64,000 nucleotides of DNA. Source: Vibrio sp. 16. GTDB taxonomy: Bacteria; Pseudomonadota; Gammaproteobacteria; Enterobacterales; Vibrionaceae. The DNA is taken from the NCBI RefSeq assembly GCF_963681195.1, contig NZ_OY808998.1, positions 372,001 through 436,000 of the forward strand, given 5' to 3'. Positions 1 to 9,028 of the stretch are shown one piece after another (positions within the stretch are counted from its first letter, which is position 1; each line of letters starts with the position of its first letter). The notes under the pieces were generated by a model. It had not been told where the DNA came from and did no database searches. It saw nothing but the letters and a program-made list of their open reading frames with translations. Position numbers and translations under genes: made by a program.

Positions 1-205
1 GGTTAAAAGGCTTGCACCTGCCATAAGTCCACTCTCATAAGGACCATCAATCAATGTAAGCAAATGTAACACTAGAATTAGAAAGGACAAATCAAATTGA
101 CGCTAAGAAAGGGAAAAACTGGCCATTCTTACCGCCTAGTGATTGCGAGACTGCGCATTGCGCACTATGCTGTGGCGATATTTTAATAACCTCAAAGGCA
201 AGGTA

Positions 206-1126
206 ATGCGCAGTTCTTACACCTACCCTATCGGCACCCCAGGACAAAAATGGGGAGATGCGGAACGAATCGCTTGGCGTGAACAAACCACCATCAAACG
301 CGAATACCAACAAGAAGTCGTGCCTAAAATTCAAGCGCTAGCTGAACGTTTTAATGTTGAGCAATATGGCGCGCTCTCTTATGACCCAGAACGCTACCCT
401 CTTTTGTGTATCAAGAGCAAACAATGGGACGCAGCGAAACCGGCGGTTTTGATCACTGGCGGCGTCCACGGCTATGAAACCAGCGGCGTACATGGCGCTT
501 TGCTGTTTGCTGATGAACAGATGGAGAAATACAGCCAACATTTCAATATCATCGTCGCACCCTGTGTTAGCCCTTGGGGTTATGAAACCATCAATCGTTG
601 GAACCCACTGGCCATCGATCCAAACCGTTCTTTCTACGCAAACAGTCCTGCTGAAGAGTCTGTAAACCTAATGGCTCTTGTTGCGACAATTGAAGGCGAT
701 GTGCTGGTTCATATCGACCTGCATGAAACAACGGATACAGATGAGAGTGAGTTTCGACCAGCGCTCGCCGCAAGAGAGGGTATCGAATACATCGAAGGCA
801 TGATTCCTGATGGCTTCTACACCGTGGGCGATACGGAAAATCCACAACCTGAGTTCCAAGCAGCAGTGATTGCATCGGTGAGCAAGGTCACACATATCGC
901 ACCTGCCGATGAGCAAGGCGAGATCATCGGTTCACCGGTTGTGCAACATGGCGTGATCAATTACCCGATGGTGAAACTTGGTCTGTGCGGAGGCGTCACG
1001 ACCTGCACTTTTGGCACCACAACCGAAGTGTATCCAGATAGTGACAAAGTCACCGACGACGAATGCAACCGCGCGCAAGTCGCTGCGATCGTCGGTGGGC
1101 TAGATTTTGTAATAGAGCAGCTCTAA
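206..1126 (+). CDS. M14-family zinc carboxypeptidase / aspartoacylase-like hydrolase
   Basis: Predicted zinc-dependent amidohydrolase of the M14 (carboxypeptidase/succinylglutamate desuccinylase-like) group, 306 residues. The zinc site is visible as an HxxE pair in GGVHGYETSG (H88, E91) and a later histidine in HIDLHET (H173). A DPNR motif near residue 138 fits the substrate-binding asparagine-arginine pair, and a C-terminal TTEVYP carries a plausible catalytic glutamate. There is no signal peptide, so it is probably cytoplasmic. The frame is open from 143, but I prefer the ATG at 206, which has a purine-rich AAGG stretch just upstream and opens the conserved part of the protein. It stands alone and ends at a strong terminator. 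The substrate (peptide or N-acyl amino acid) cannot be read from the sequence. Confidence 0.8.
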   Translation: MRSSYTYPIGTPGQKWGDAERIAWREQTTIKREYQQEVVPKIQALAERFNVEQYGALSYDPERYPLLCIKSKQWDAAKPAVLITGGVHGYETSGVHGALLFADEQMEKYSQHFNIIVAPCVSPWGYETINRWNPLAIDPNRSFYANSPAEESVNLMALVATIEGDVLVHIDLHETTDTDESEFRPALAAREGIEYIEGMIPDGFYTVGDTENPQPEFQAAVIASVSKVTHIAPADEQGEIIGSPVVQHGVINYPMVKLGLCGGVTTCTFGTTTEVYPDSDKVTDDECNRAQVAAIVGGLDFVIEQL

Positions 1127-1144
1127 AGATCAACTCACTACAAC

Positions 1145-1173
1145 AAAGGCGCAGACAATATTGCGCCTTTTTT
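1145..1173 (+). terminator. Rho-independent terminator after the M14 gene
   Basis: Nine-base stem AAAGGCGCA (1145-1153) pairs with TGCGCCTTT (1162-1170) and continues into a T run. Confidence 0.85.
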
Positions 1174-1215
1174 GGTTTCTAACGAACGAACCTAGCCTGC
1201 GCTTTAACCAAAAAA

Positions 1216-2004
1216 TTACAGCAGTTTGTTTTTGTACTGCTCTGGTGTCTGCCCAGAGTACTTTTTAAACATGGCAATGAACGGACTCGCTTGGTTATAG
1301 CCTAAGGTGAGCGCCACCTCTTTCACCGAATGACCTTTACGCAAAAGATCCATCGAATAGAGATAACGAACACGCAACCGCCACTCCGTAAAGCTCATTC
1401 CGAGTTCAGATTGGCAATGGCGCGCTAGCGTACGCTCCGTGGTGTGAACGTGCTCCGCCCACTCTGATAGGCTGCGGTTGTCGATGGGGTTTTCTTCTAC
1501 CGCCGCCAATATCGTCGCCAGATACTTATTATCCGTAGACGGAAGGAAGTGATGCTGCGTATCCCGCGTAGCGAGTTGATCAAGCAACACTTGAACCAAT
1601 CGCCTATCTTGCTCAGTCTGCGCCACATTGATCCCACGTTGACGAAAATCGTCAATAATCGCCGACACAATCGGCGTCACTTTGATCAAGCTTGTACAAT
1701 CAGGAAAGTTCGTGGTGAGGGTATGATCGATGTTCAACGAACAATAGGATAAGGGCTTTCGGTTATAACTTGTGTGTTTTACCCCCGCGGGTACCCAAAT
1801 CGCCAGATGAGGCGGCGCGAGAAATCGAGTATCTTCCGCCTCCATCTCTAAAATGCCACCACTGATCAATTGCACCTGTCCCCACGGATGGCTGTGCATT
1901 CGGGTTTCTGTGTTGGACAAAAACGCCTCAAAATTCATAAATACATCGGATGGTGCTTTATCGATTGATAAAGACGGATGAAGATGTTTCGCTGACTTTC
2001 TCAA
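1216..2004 (-). CDS. AraC-family transcriptional regulator with cupin N-terminus
   Basis: A 262-residue regulator. Residues about 20-120 look like an AraC-type cupin sensor (histidine-rich segment MHSHPWGQ, then APPHLAIWVPAG). The last 100 residues carry the two helix-turn-helix units typical of AraC (ERTLARHC near 190; SVKEVALTLGYNQASPFIAMFKKYSG at the end, quoted only in part as the SPF..FKK signature). It is divergent from the DMT transporter at 2103, with a 98 bp shared intergenic region, so that exporter is its likely target. The ligand is unknown. Confidence 0.85.
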   Translation of the reverse strand: MRKSAKHLHPSLSIDKAPSDVFMNFEAFLSNTETRMHSHPWGQVQLISGGILEMEAEDTRFLAPPHLAIWVPAGVKHTSYNRKPLSYCSLNIDHTLTTNFPDCTSLIKVTPIVSAIIDDFRQRGINVAQTEQDRRLVQVLLDQLATRDTQHHFLPSTDNKYLATILAAVEENPIDNRSLSEWAEHVHTTERTLARHCQSELGMSFTEWRLRVRYLYSMDLLRKGHSVKEVALTLGYNQASPFIAMFKKYSGQTPEQYKNKLL

Positions 2005-2102
2005 ACTTGTCTTCCTACAACGCCTAATGTCTTTTTAAAGATATTTGCAATCATATAGACCTGTCACACTAGTTTCCATCAAAATAACGCGATGGCAATC
2101 AC

Positions 2103-3002
2103 ATGGTTTACCTGTTACCCCTCATTACCGTTTTCATTTGGGGCGGAAATGCAATCATTAACAAGATGGCGTCAGAGGTCATTGAACCAAGCTCAATGGC
2201 TTTTTACCGTTGGCTACTGGCGATTGCCTTGTTGACCCCTTTTTGCCTCGCGAAAGTGATCAAGCAGTGGGGCATCATCAAGCCTTACTTGGCAAAAATC
2301 GCGTTTTTGGCATTGCTTGGCATGGTACTTAACCAGACCTTAGCGTACTACGCCGGATTAACCACCAGCGCATCAAACATGGCACTGATTTCATCACTAG
2401 TCCCTTTACTCAGCGTTTTCCTAAGCGTGCCATTATTGGGTAAATCCATCTCACCTTTAAGCATCATAGGGGGCGTTTTGGCGCTCGCTGGGTTAGCGCT
2501 GATGTTAGGTCAAGGTGATGCCACCTTCTTCTTGCATAACTCTATTTCGTTTGGTGACGGACTGATGGTGATCACCGCAGTATGCTACGCCGCTTACTGT
2601 GTCCTGCTTAAGCGCTGGAAAATGCCAATCTCGAATTGGACTATGGTTTACATGCAAGGCGTATTGGCATTGTTGATGCTCACCCCGCTCTGGTTAACCA
2701 GCGATCAACTACTGCCGGCCACCGAATCTTTACCACTCATCGCGTATGCGGGCGTTGCGGCGTCGGTTCTTGCACCTTGGATGTGGGTTAAAGCGATTGA
2801 CATCATAGGCGCAGATTCAAGCGCGATGTTTATGAACCTGATGCCGGTCGTGGCGATAACCCTTGCTGCGACGTTACTTGGTGAAACCATTCAACACTAT
2901 CACCTGTTTGGTGGGTTGATGGTGATCTCTGGCGTACTACTTTCTCAACTAAAACTCAAACGTAAGACACAACAAACGCTGCAAAACGTTAACCAGATAT
3001 AG
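2103..3002 (+). CDS. DMT-superfamily (EamA) transporter
   Basis: Inner-membrane transporter of 299 residues with about ten hydrophobic segments in two EamA-type repeats. It begins with WGGNAIINK, the usual start of the first EamA repeat, and the second repeat starts near residue 150. It has no signal peptide; the first helix inserts directly. Members export small metabolites such as amino acids, but the substrate is not predictable here. The gene is divergent from the AraC regulator, which suggests regulated export. The ribosome binding site is weak; the ATG at 2103 is chosen because it precedes the first helix. Confidence 0.85.
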   Translation: MVYLLPLITVFIWGGNAIINKMASEVIEPSSMAFYRWLLAIALLTPFCLAKVIKQWGIIKPYLAKIAFLALLGMVLNQTLAYYAGLTTSASNMALISSLVPLLSVFLSVPLLGKSISPLSIIGGVLALAGLALMLGQGDATFFLHNSISFGDGLMVITAVCYAAYCVLLKRWKMPISNWTMVYMQGVLALLMLTPLWLTSDQLLPATESLPLIAYAGVAASVLAPWMWVKAIDIIGADSSAMFMNLMPVVAITLAATLLGETIQHYHLFGGLMVISGVLLSQLKLKRKTQQTLQNVNQI

Positions 3003-3129
3003 GTAGTTACTGACAATTCAGTATATGGTTAAAGGGCGAGCTAAAATGTACTTTATAATTAGATAAGATTGTTAGTTGCGCAAACGTCAGTAAAAAATGG
3101 GCTAGACCTCACTCACGTTGGGAGGTTTT

Positions 3130-4041
3130 ATGATAGAACTGGAGCGCATTGAAGACATCTACAACCATGACCACTTCACACTGCATGAAGTGGTCTTGAA
3201 TGAAATAGGCTCTTACGTGTTCGTCAAGAACCGTCATGGAGAGTACCTATACGCCAATCAACTCACTCTGGAGTTATTCAACACTGACCTCGAAGCGCTA
3301 AAAGGGAAAACCGATCATGACTTTTTCGATCCCGAGCTGCTCGACGATATTCTAACTAGCGACCGAACTGTATACGAAACAGCCAATACGGTCATTCGCG
3401 AAGAACACACCAAAGCCATTCCCGACGGCAAACTTCGCATCTATCGAGCCATTAAAAAGCCCATTATTTGCATCAACACAAAGAAAGTCATTGGCTTAAT
3501 TGGCGTTTCAACGGACATTACCGATTTGGTCAACATGCGGGAAAAGTTAGCCGAACTCGCCAATACCGATGAACTTACCAAACTGTGCAATCGGCGTAAG
3601 CTGTGGCAGTTTTTTTCCAGCGCTTACCACCAAGCGTCTGAGTTAAATACGCCGCTGTCTTGTATCGTTATCGATATTGATCATTTCAAAAAAATAAACG
3701 ACGCACACGGACACGATTTTGGCGATAAAGTGATTGTCGAGCTGGCTGATATTATTCGTCGTAACTTGCGCAGTACTGACTGCTGTGGTCGAATTGGTGG
3801 TGAAGAGTTTTTGATTGTATTAAGCAACACATCAGCACAAGGTGCGCATGATATTGCTGAGCGCTTACGAACTAACTTTCAGAACTCGCCGCTCAATCAT
3901 GTGACTGCTCCTTTTACCATTTCATGCGGAGTGACTGAGCTCACCCCTGAAGACTGCGATTTTTTCGCGCTGTACCGACGCGCCGATCAAGCGCTTTATG
4001 ATGCGAAGCACAACGGACGCAACAAGAGTGCGATCCGCTGA
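3130..4041 (+). CDS. PAS-GGDEF diguanylate cyclase
   Basis: Soluble c-di-GMP synthase of about 303 residues. Residues about 20-140 form a PAS domain (FVKNRHGEYLYAN, GKTDHDFF, GVSTDITD). The GGDEF domain follows from about 150, with the metal/substrate segment VIDIDHFKKIND, an active-site GGEEF and an RSTD product-inhibition site exactly five residues before it. It should therefore be active and subject to feedback inhibition. The frame opens at a TTG at 3118, but GGAGG lies four bases before the ATG at 3130, which I take as the start. It stands alone with its own upstream region of about 115 bp. The PAS ligand is unknown. Confidence 0.9.
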   Translation: MIELERIEDIYNHDHFTLHEVVLNEIGSYVFVKNRHGEYLYANQLTLELFNTDLEALKGKTDHDFFDPELLDDILTSDRTVYETANTVIREEHTKAIPDGKLRIYRAIKKPIICINTKKVIGLIGVSTDITDLVNMREKLAELANTDELTKLCNRRKLWQFFSSAYHQASELNTPLSCIVIDIDHFKKINDAHGHDFGDKVIVELADIIRRNLRSTDCCGRIGGEEFLIVLSNTSAQGAHDIAERLRTNFQNSPLNHVTAPFTISCGVTELTPEDCDFFALYRRADQALYDAKHNGRNKSAIR

Positions 4042-4060
4042 TTATCGAGATGAAAACGAA

Positions 4061-4085
4061 AAGCGCCTCAAAAAAAGAGACGCTA
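4061..4085 (-). terminator. Terminator of the MOSC/ferredoxin-reductase gene
   Basis: Read on the minus strand, an eight-base stem with one mismatch (AGCGTCTC / GAGGCGCT) surrounds a T7 loop and is followed by TTTCGTTTTC. It lies between two convergent genes. Confidence 0.5.
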
Positions 4086-4092
4086 AACTTCG

Positions 4093-5910
4093 TTAGTTAA
4101 CGATATCAAGGTCCGTTTCTGGGACGCAGCAACAAGCTAACGCGACACCCATATTGCGCTCTTCCTCGGTGATAGCTGGCACATCAGGTTGATGCACTTT
4201 CCCTGACTCTACCGTCACCTTACAAGCGCCACACAAACCCGCACGACAACTGTTTGCAATGGGTAAACCGGCATCTTCCGCTTGTTCAAGCAACGTTTTT
4301 TGGTTGTCCCCTGTAAACACATTGCCATTTAACGAAATCGTGACTGATTTATGCTCTTTCACGGCGACAGTCGCCACGCCAAATGCTTCTTGGTGATAAC
4401 AAGACTCAGGCAGCCCCTGTCTTAACAGCATGTTCTTCGCTTTTTGCATGAAGCCATCAGGGCCACACACAAACACCTGACGCTGATCTGGATTTTTAAT
4501 TTGCTTGAGGTGAGAAAGGCTTAATCTTCCTTTCAAACCAAACCAGTCAATCGGCGCTTGGGTCAACGAGATAAACACTGTCAATCCTTGATGCTTGCGC
4601 TTTAACTCATCCAACTCTTCTTTATACGGAATGTCTTCCACACTGCGACATTGATGGTAGAACACGACATCGTTGACTTGGTCATGATCTGACAGATAAC
4701 GAAGCATAGACATCATGGGTGTAACGCCACTCCCAGCCGATAGCAGCAACATCGGTAAACCTTGCTTATTGCCAATATGAAAACGTCCATCAGGGTCTTC
4801 GCAGCTCAATGTATCGCCGACTTGGAAGTGGTCGGCCAGCCAGTTAGACACACGACCGCCGTCAATCCGCTTAACAGAGATGGCCAAGCGACCAGGTCGT
4901 GATGGACTAGATGACAACGTATAGCGACGCGCTACTTGCTCACCGTCAATCTCCAACGTAATCGGCAGATGCTGACCCGGTTGATAAATCGGCATGTCTC
5001 CGTACTGAGGCTCCAACCAAAATGTGGTGAAATCTCGGGCGATGTCTTCTCGCTCGACACACGTCATTAGGTGGCGTGCCGGAGAATTGTCTTCGTAGAC
5101 CTCTTTCTCTTTATACTCGAGTACCTCGACTTGATCGCCCTGGCGAATCATTCCTTCATTCTTCGCCACTAAGTTTTGACCAAAGAAAACGCCACCCCGT
5201 TCGTTCGCTCTGAACTGTGACAAGGTGCTTAATGGCTCTTTAGACGCACGAAACTCGCCTTTCTCAACGTCTACCGTCGTCAAAACGCAGCGCTCGCAAG
5301 GCTTTACCGCTTCAAACTCAACTTCACCAATGCGAATCCGCTTCCAGCTATCTTCAACAAAAGGTTCGCTGGCACTGACCACCAAATTGGTACGAAACTG
5401 GTCCATCGAATGTGTCTCTGAACTGCGTCGGTTCAACTCATCCAATGACGCTTCGCTGATCACCAACAGCGGATAACCATCCGCGAAGCTCACGTTATGT
5501 CCGAGCTTTTCCCTGACACGGTTCGACTGTTCACCTGTAAACAGCAACTCCACACGCTGGCCAAGTACTTCACTGAACCAATCATCCGCGTCATCCGTCG
5601 TTGTGTAAGCAATAAAATTGTCTTTCCAGACCTGAGCTGGCGCCTCTTGCATTTTAAAGTCTTGATAACGCAAGCGCAGCGGCTCGTATCCTGCAGCGGT
5701 AAAAATCAACCCGTCTGGTGTTAATGTTGAGGTAACCAGCACCATTTGAGGGTATTTACGCGCGGTCACCATAGAACCATCAGAAAGGGCAAGCATAAAA
5801 CGGCGATCAAAGGCGAGACCTTGCTTTTCCACCCATGCAGAAGAGAGTGAGATACCACCAACAGATTTAACCGGAAAAACATTGATTTGAGAAAGAGTTG
5901 AAGCTGACAT
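4093..5910 (-). CDS. MOSC domain / ferredoxin reductase / [2Fe-2S] ferredoxin fusion
   Basis: A 605-residue flavo-iron-sulphur protein. Residues 1-110 match a MOSC N-terminal beta barrel and about 120-265 the MOSC domain (molybdenum-cofactor sulphurase C-terminal type). An FAD-binding reductase module follows (RRYTLSSSP near 330), then an NAD(P)-binding module (LLSAGSGVTPMMSML near 385, VFVCGPDGFM near 470). A plant-type [2Fe-2S] ferredoxin closes the protein, with the CxxxxCxxC cluster in SCRAGLCGACK and a further cysteine in the ACCC near the end. The layout resembles E. coli YcbX joined to an Hcr-like reductase. YcbX-type proteins act with molybdenum cofactor on N-hydroxylated compounds, so detoxifying reduction is a fair inference. 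No hcp-like partner is adjacent. Confidence 0.88.
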   Translation of the reverse strand: MSASTLSQINVFPVKSVGGISLSSAWVEKQGLAFDRRFMLALSDGSMVTARKYPQMVLVTSTLTPDGLIFTAAGYEPLRLRYQDFKMQEAPAQVWKDNFIAYTTTDDADDWFSEVLGQRVELLFTGEQSNRVREKLGHNVSFADGYPLLVISEASLDELNRRSSETHSMDQFRTNLVVSASEPFVEDSWKRIRIGEVEFEAVKPCERCVLTTVDVEKGEFRASKEPLSTLSQFRANERGGVFFGQNLVAKNEGMIRQGDQVEVLEYKEKEVYEDNSPARHLMTCVEREDIARDFTTFWLEPQYGDMPIYQPGQHLPITLEIDGEQVARRYTLSSSPSRPGRLAISVKRIDGGRVSNWLADHFQVGDTLSCEDPDGRFHIGNKQGLPMLLLSAGSGVTPMMSMLRYLSDHDQVNDVVFYHQCRSVEDIPYKEELDELKRKHQGLTVFISLTQAPIDWFGLKGRLSLSHLKQIKNPDQRQVFVCGPDGFMQKAKNMLLRQGLPESCYHQEAFGVATVAVKEHKSVTISLNGNVFTGDNQKTLLEQAEDAGLPIANSCRAGLCGACKVTVESGKVHQPDVPAITEEERNMGVALACCCVPETDLDIVN

Positions 5911-6135
5911 TGCTAATCCCGAGCTTGTAATAATTTGGCTATATTATACTCATCTCGACTCGACTGTCTTGGAATAGATAATTCCCTTAGATTGTCGTCA
6001 TTGTTTTGTACAGATAAGGTTTGCGTTTCAATCTATCTTAAGTTTGAGACAGCATTGCTTTCTCTAAACAAAAAACACCAAATATTTTAAAAACTCTATA
6101 GTGTTGTTATCTATTCTATCAACAAGGAAACTCAT

Positions 6136-6294
6136 ATGAACAAACTGGTCATGATTCTACTTTGTATCTTCCTGCCGCCACTCGCGGTATTTCTCGACAA
6201 AGGACTCAATAAAGACTTCATTATCAACCTCGTGTTAACGATCTTTTTCTTTCTACCCGGCAGCATCCACGCATTGTGGCTTACGATGAAATAA
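6136..6294 (+). CDS. YqaE/Pmp3-family small membrane protein
   Basis: A 52-residue protein below the usual ORF cutoff. It reads MNKLVMILLCIFLPPLAVFL, then a short polar loop (DKGLNKDF), then a second hydrophobic helix ending in PGSIHALWL. The two helices, the FLPPLAVFL motif and the GxIHALW ending are those of the Pmp3/YqaE family of membrane-potential or salt-stress proteolipids. AAGGAAA precedes the ATG at a suitable distance. It sits alone between the divergent MOSC gene and pyrC, with about 225 bp upstream that could hold its promoter. Confidence 0.85.
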   Translation: MNKLVMILLCIFLPPLAVFLDKGLNKDFIINLVLTIFFFLPGSIHALWLTMK

Positions 6295-6378
6295 CTGAGT
6301 AAAAGCCCAGCGATTATTTGCGCCCGCAAAAAAAGGGATGAAATACAAAGCTGATTGCTCTATCATCCTGTCGCCTAA

Positions 6379-6394
6379 GCGTAAGCGTTTGCTT
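6379..6394 (+). promoter_or_regulatory. Candidate PurR operator upstream of pyrC
   Basis: GCGTAAGCGTTTGCTT matches 12 of 16 positions of the PurR consensus ACGCAAACGTTTGCGT, including the central CG and the TTTGC arm. PurR represses pyrC in E. coli. Here this is inference from position and match. Confidence 0.4.
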
Positions 6395-6452
6395 TCACAG
6401 TTTTCGCTGGCTTGGGCTCCAATCAGACAACTTACTAATGGTGGGAGCAATA

Positions 6453-7481
6453 ATGACAACACTTACGATCACACGTCCTGACGACTGGCATGTTCATCTT
6501 CGTGATGGCGACGTTCTAAAGGATACCGTGCGAGATATTAGCCGCTACAATGGCCGCGCGCTAATCATGCCAAACACTGTCCCACCTGTGACCAACACTG
6601 AAATGGCGCTTGCGTACCGTGAACGTATCATGGCAGAAAAACCAAGTGCGCAGTTTGAGCCTCTTATGGCGCTCTACTTAACGGATAACACAACGCCAGA
6701 CGAAATTCGCAAAGCGAAAGAATCCGGTCCTGTTGTTGCGGCTAAGCTCTACCCTGCGGGGGCAACAACCAACTCAGACTCTGGTGTGACGAACGCGAAA
6801 AACATCTACCACGTGCTAGAAGCAATGCAAGAAGTCGGCATGCTGCTGCTGGTACACGGTGAAGTGACTCACCATGATGTAGACATTTTTGACCGTGAAA
6901 AAGAGTTCCTTGATACGGTTTTAGCGCCTATCGTCAATGATTTCCCAAATCTAAAAATTGTCTTAGAGCACATCACGACCGCAGATGCGGCAACGTTTGT
7001 GAAAAACGCGAACGACAACGTGGCAGCAACGATCACCGCTCATCACCTGCTGTTCAACCGCAACCACATGCTGGTTGGCGGAATCAAGCCACACTTTTAC
7101 TGCCTCCCTATTCTAAAACGCAATACTCACCAAAAAGCACTAGTTGAAGCCGCAACGAGCGGCAGCAAAAAGTTCTTCCTTGGTACAGATTCAGCGCCAC
7201 ATGCGAAAGGCATGAAAGAAGCGGCTTGTGGCTGTGCGGGTTCTTACACGGCGCATGCAGCGTTAGAACTTTACGCAGAAGTGTTCGAGTTGGAAGGTAA
7301 ACTTGAGAATCTTGAAGCGTTTGCTAGCCATAATGGCCCTGATTTCTACGGCGTGCCTCGCAACACAGATACCGTAACGCTTACTAAACAAGAATGGCCA
7401 GTGGCTGAATCTATGCCATTTGGCAATGATATCGTTGTACCGATTCGCGCAGGCGAAACCATCGGTTGGACCGTTAAATAG
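6453..7481 (+). CDS. pyrC: Dihydroorotase
   Basis: Third enzyme of pyrimidine synthesis: it cyclises N-carbamoyl-aspartate to dihydroorotate. The 342 residues match the class II (E. coli PyrC) length. Metal ligands are clear: HVHLRDGD near residue 13 supplies the first two histidines, KLYPAGAT near 100 holds the carboxylated lysine, VHGE and LEHITT supply two more histidines, and LGTDSAPH carries the catalytic aspartate. The frame is open from 6438, but GGTGGGAG before the ATG at 6453 and alignment with known PyrC starts favour 6453. It ends at a good terminator. A candidate PurR box lies about 60 bp upstream of the start codon. Confidence 0.97.
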   Translation: MTTLTITRPDDWHVHLRDGDVLKDTVRDISRYNGRALIMPNTVPPVTNTEMALAYRERIMAEKPSAQFEPLMALYLTDNTTPDEIRKAKESGPVVAAKLYPAGATTNSDSGVTNAKNIYHVLEAMQEVGMLLLVHGEVTHHDVDIFDREKEFLDTVLAPIVNDFPNLKIVLEHITTADAATFVKNANDNVAATITAHHLLFNRNHMLVGGIKPHFYCLPILKRNTHQKALVEAATSGSKKFFLGTDSAPHAKGMKEAACGCAGSYTAHAALELYAEVFELEGKLENLEAFASHNGPDFYGVPRNTDTVTLTKQEWPVAESMPFGNDIVVPIRAGETIGWTVK

Positions 7482-7503
7482 AAAACCAATCTTGTAAATA
7501 GTT

Positions 7504-7537
7504 GAAAGCCCCTTAGCCATGCTTGGGGCTTTTATTT
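7504..7537 (+). terminator. Terminator of pyrC
   Basis: The stem AAGCCCC / GGGGCTT (7506-7512 with 7525-7531) is followed by TTTATTTATTT. It overlaps the last codons of the convergent alcohol dehydrogenase gene. Confidence 0.8.
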
Positions 7538-8746
7538 ATTTACGGCGACCGCCAAAATCAACTGCTCACATTCTTCTTGCTGCATATACTTGGGCACAGG
7601 GTAATTCCACCTAGCCTCATGTAAAGATTGCTTCGCCAATTCCGTAACATGCTCTTGCAAGATTTGGTCAAAACTTGACGGCAGATCTAGCTGCTTCTGC
7701 AAACGCTTAACATAGTCAACCAGCGCTTGCGCCTTTAACGAGTCTGAGACATGGCTGTCGGTCAACGCCAACGTATCGGCCAACTTCGCCATTCTTTCTT
7801 TTGCCGCGCACTGAGAAAACGCGAGTACGTGCGGCAATACAACCGCATTTGCTAACCCATGAGGAATACCGTATTTCGCCCCGAGCGTGTGAGCAATCGC
7901 GTGAACATACCCAAGACTGGCTTTGGTAAACGCGAGACCCGCATAGTAAGAAGCCAGCGCCATGTTCTGCCTAGCTGTCGCGTTTTGGCCAAACTTGACC
8001 GCTTTTTCGAGGTTTTCATCAATCAAGGTAATAGCCGCTAACGCGTAGCGATCGGTTTCTTGAGTAGCATTGCCTGAAAGATAAGACTCAATAGCGTGGG
8101 TTAATGCATCCATCCCCGTTTGCGCAGTGATATGCGCAGGTAAAGCGAGCATCAAACTTGGGTCCAGAGCTGCTGCAATTGGCACAAGTTTCGGGTCCAT
8201 GATGGGTGTTTTTTGGTGAGTATCAGGATTAGACACCACGGCAGCAACGGTCACTTCTGAGCCTGTGCCTGCCGTTGTTGGAATGACGAAGATTGGAGCA
8301 GGTGCCTTCCATACCTTGAGCAAACCGACCAAGCGTCGAATCGGTTTATGGTTGGTTGCACAAGCAGCAATCACCTTCGCGCAGTCGATTGGAGAGCCGC
8401 CACCAAGCGCCACAACAGCTTGACATCGATGCTTTCGATACAGAGACAGCCCGGCTTCCACGTGATTGTATGTCGGGTCAGGCTCAACCCCATCATAGAT
8501 ATCGCAGTGCACCCCGACACGTTCAAACTCAAACGCGAGCTTTTTCGCTAAGCCGAGTTTTACGATCCCCTTGTCTGTCACAATCAGCACTTTTTTGATG
8601 TCCATGATAGAGACACTGTGGCAAAGCTGTTTAAGCGCTTCTTTGCCCAAGAAAAGGGTCGGCTTGGAGATGGGAAGCACTTTGGCTGCCACTTTTAGAC
8701 CCAACATGTAGGCTCGATGTAGCCAGTAATAGAGCTTTTGTTCCAT
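7532..8746 (-). CDS. Iron-containing alcohol dehydrogenase
   Basis: NAD(P)-dependent alcohol dehydrogenase of the iron-dependent (type III) family, 404 residues. The nucleotide-binding GGGSPIDCAK is near residue 117 and PTTAGTGSEVT near 157. The metal-binding histidines are in HAIESYLSG, HAIAHTLG and GIPHGLANAVVLPHV in the C-terminal half. An N-terminal extension of about 30 residues (YWLHRAYMLGLKVAAKVL) is amphipathic and could touch the membrane. It stands alone, with its own upstream region of about 100 bp. Substrate cannot be assigned. Confidence 0.92.
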   Translation of the reverse strand: MEQKLYYWLHRAYMLGLKVAAKVLPISKPTLFLGKEALKQLCHSVSIMDIKKVLIVTDKGIVKLGLAKKLAFEFERVGVHCDIYDGVEPDPTYNHVEAGLSLYRKHRCQAVVALGGGSPIDCAKVIAACATNHKPIRRLVGLLKVWKAPAPIFVIPTTAGTGSEVTVAAVVSNPDTHQKTPIMDPKLVPIAAALDPSLMLALPAHITAQTGMDALTHAIESYLSGNATQETDRYALAAITLIDENLEKAVKFGQNATARQNMALASYYAGLAFTKASLGYVHAIAHTLGAKYGIPHGLANAVVLPHVLAFSQCAAKERMAKLADTLALTDSHVSDSLKAQALVDYVKRLQKQLDLPSSFDQILQEHVTELAKQSLHEARWNYPVPKYMQQEECEQLILAVAVNK

Positions 8747-8848
8747 TATCTGTCTCTTTGTGATGAGGGATATACTGATAGCCTAGTCTTTACAAAGAGT
8801 TATCTCTAGTCTTGAAGCAAAACTTTTGTCGATAGTTTGTACGCAAGC

Positions 8849-8968
8849 CTAAAACTGGGCAATGAGCCGACTTACCCAAGTAATTTCACCGAAAGCGATA
8901 AGATCATAAAGGGTAAAAAAGACCGCACAAATCACGGCTAACTTAATCAATCGATAAACAATAAACAT
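8849..8968 (-). CDS. Possible 39-residue membrane peptide
   Basis: An ATG-started frame of 39 residues (MFIVYRLIKLAVICAVFFTL, then a short amphipathic tail). It contains one clear transmembrane helix with two basic residues before it. It is too short for routine ORF calling. The upstream match to a ribosome site is weak (GGACGA), and the terminator of the next gene ends only about 10 bases before the start codon. It therefore needs either read-through or a promoter inside that hairpin. I do not recognise a family. Confidence 0.35.
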   Translation of the reverse strand: MFIVYRLIKLAVICAVFFTLYDLIAFGEITWVSRLIAQF

Positions 8969-8977
8969 TTCTGTCGT

Positions 8978-9008
8978 CCAAATAATAAAAGCCGCCATTG
9001 GCGGCTTT
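8978..9008 (-). terminator. Terminator after the 66-residue gene
   Basis: Perfect nine-base stem (8988-8996 with 9000-9008) around a three-base loop. On the minus strand it runs into TTTTATTATTT. Confidence 0.85.
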
Positions 9009-9028
9009 CGAAATGCAATCACGACGAA

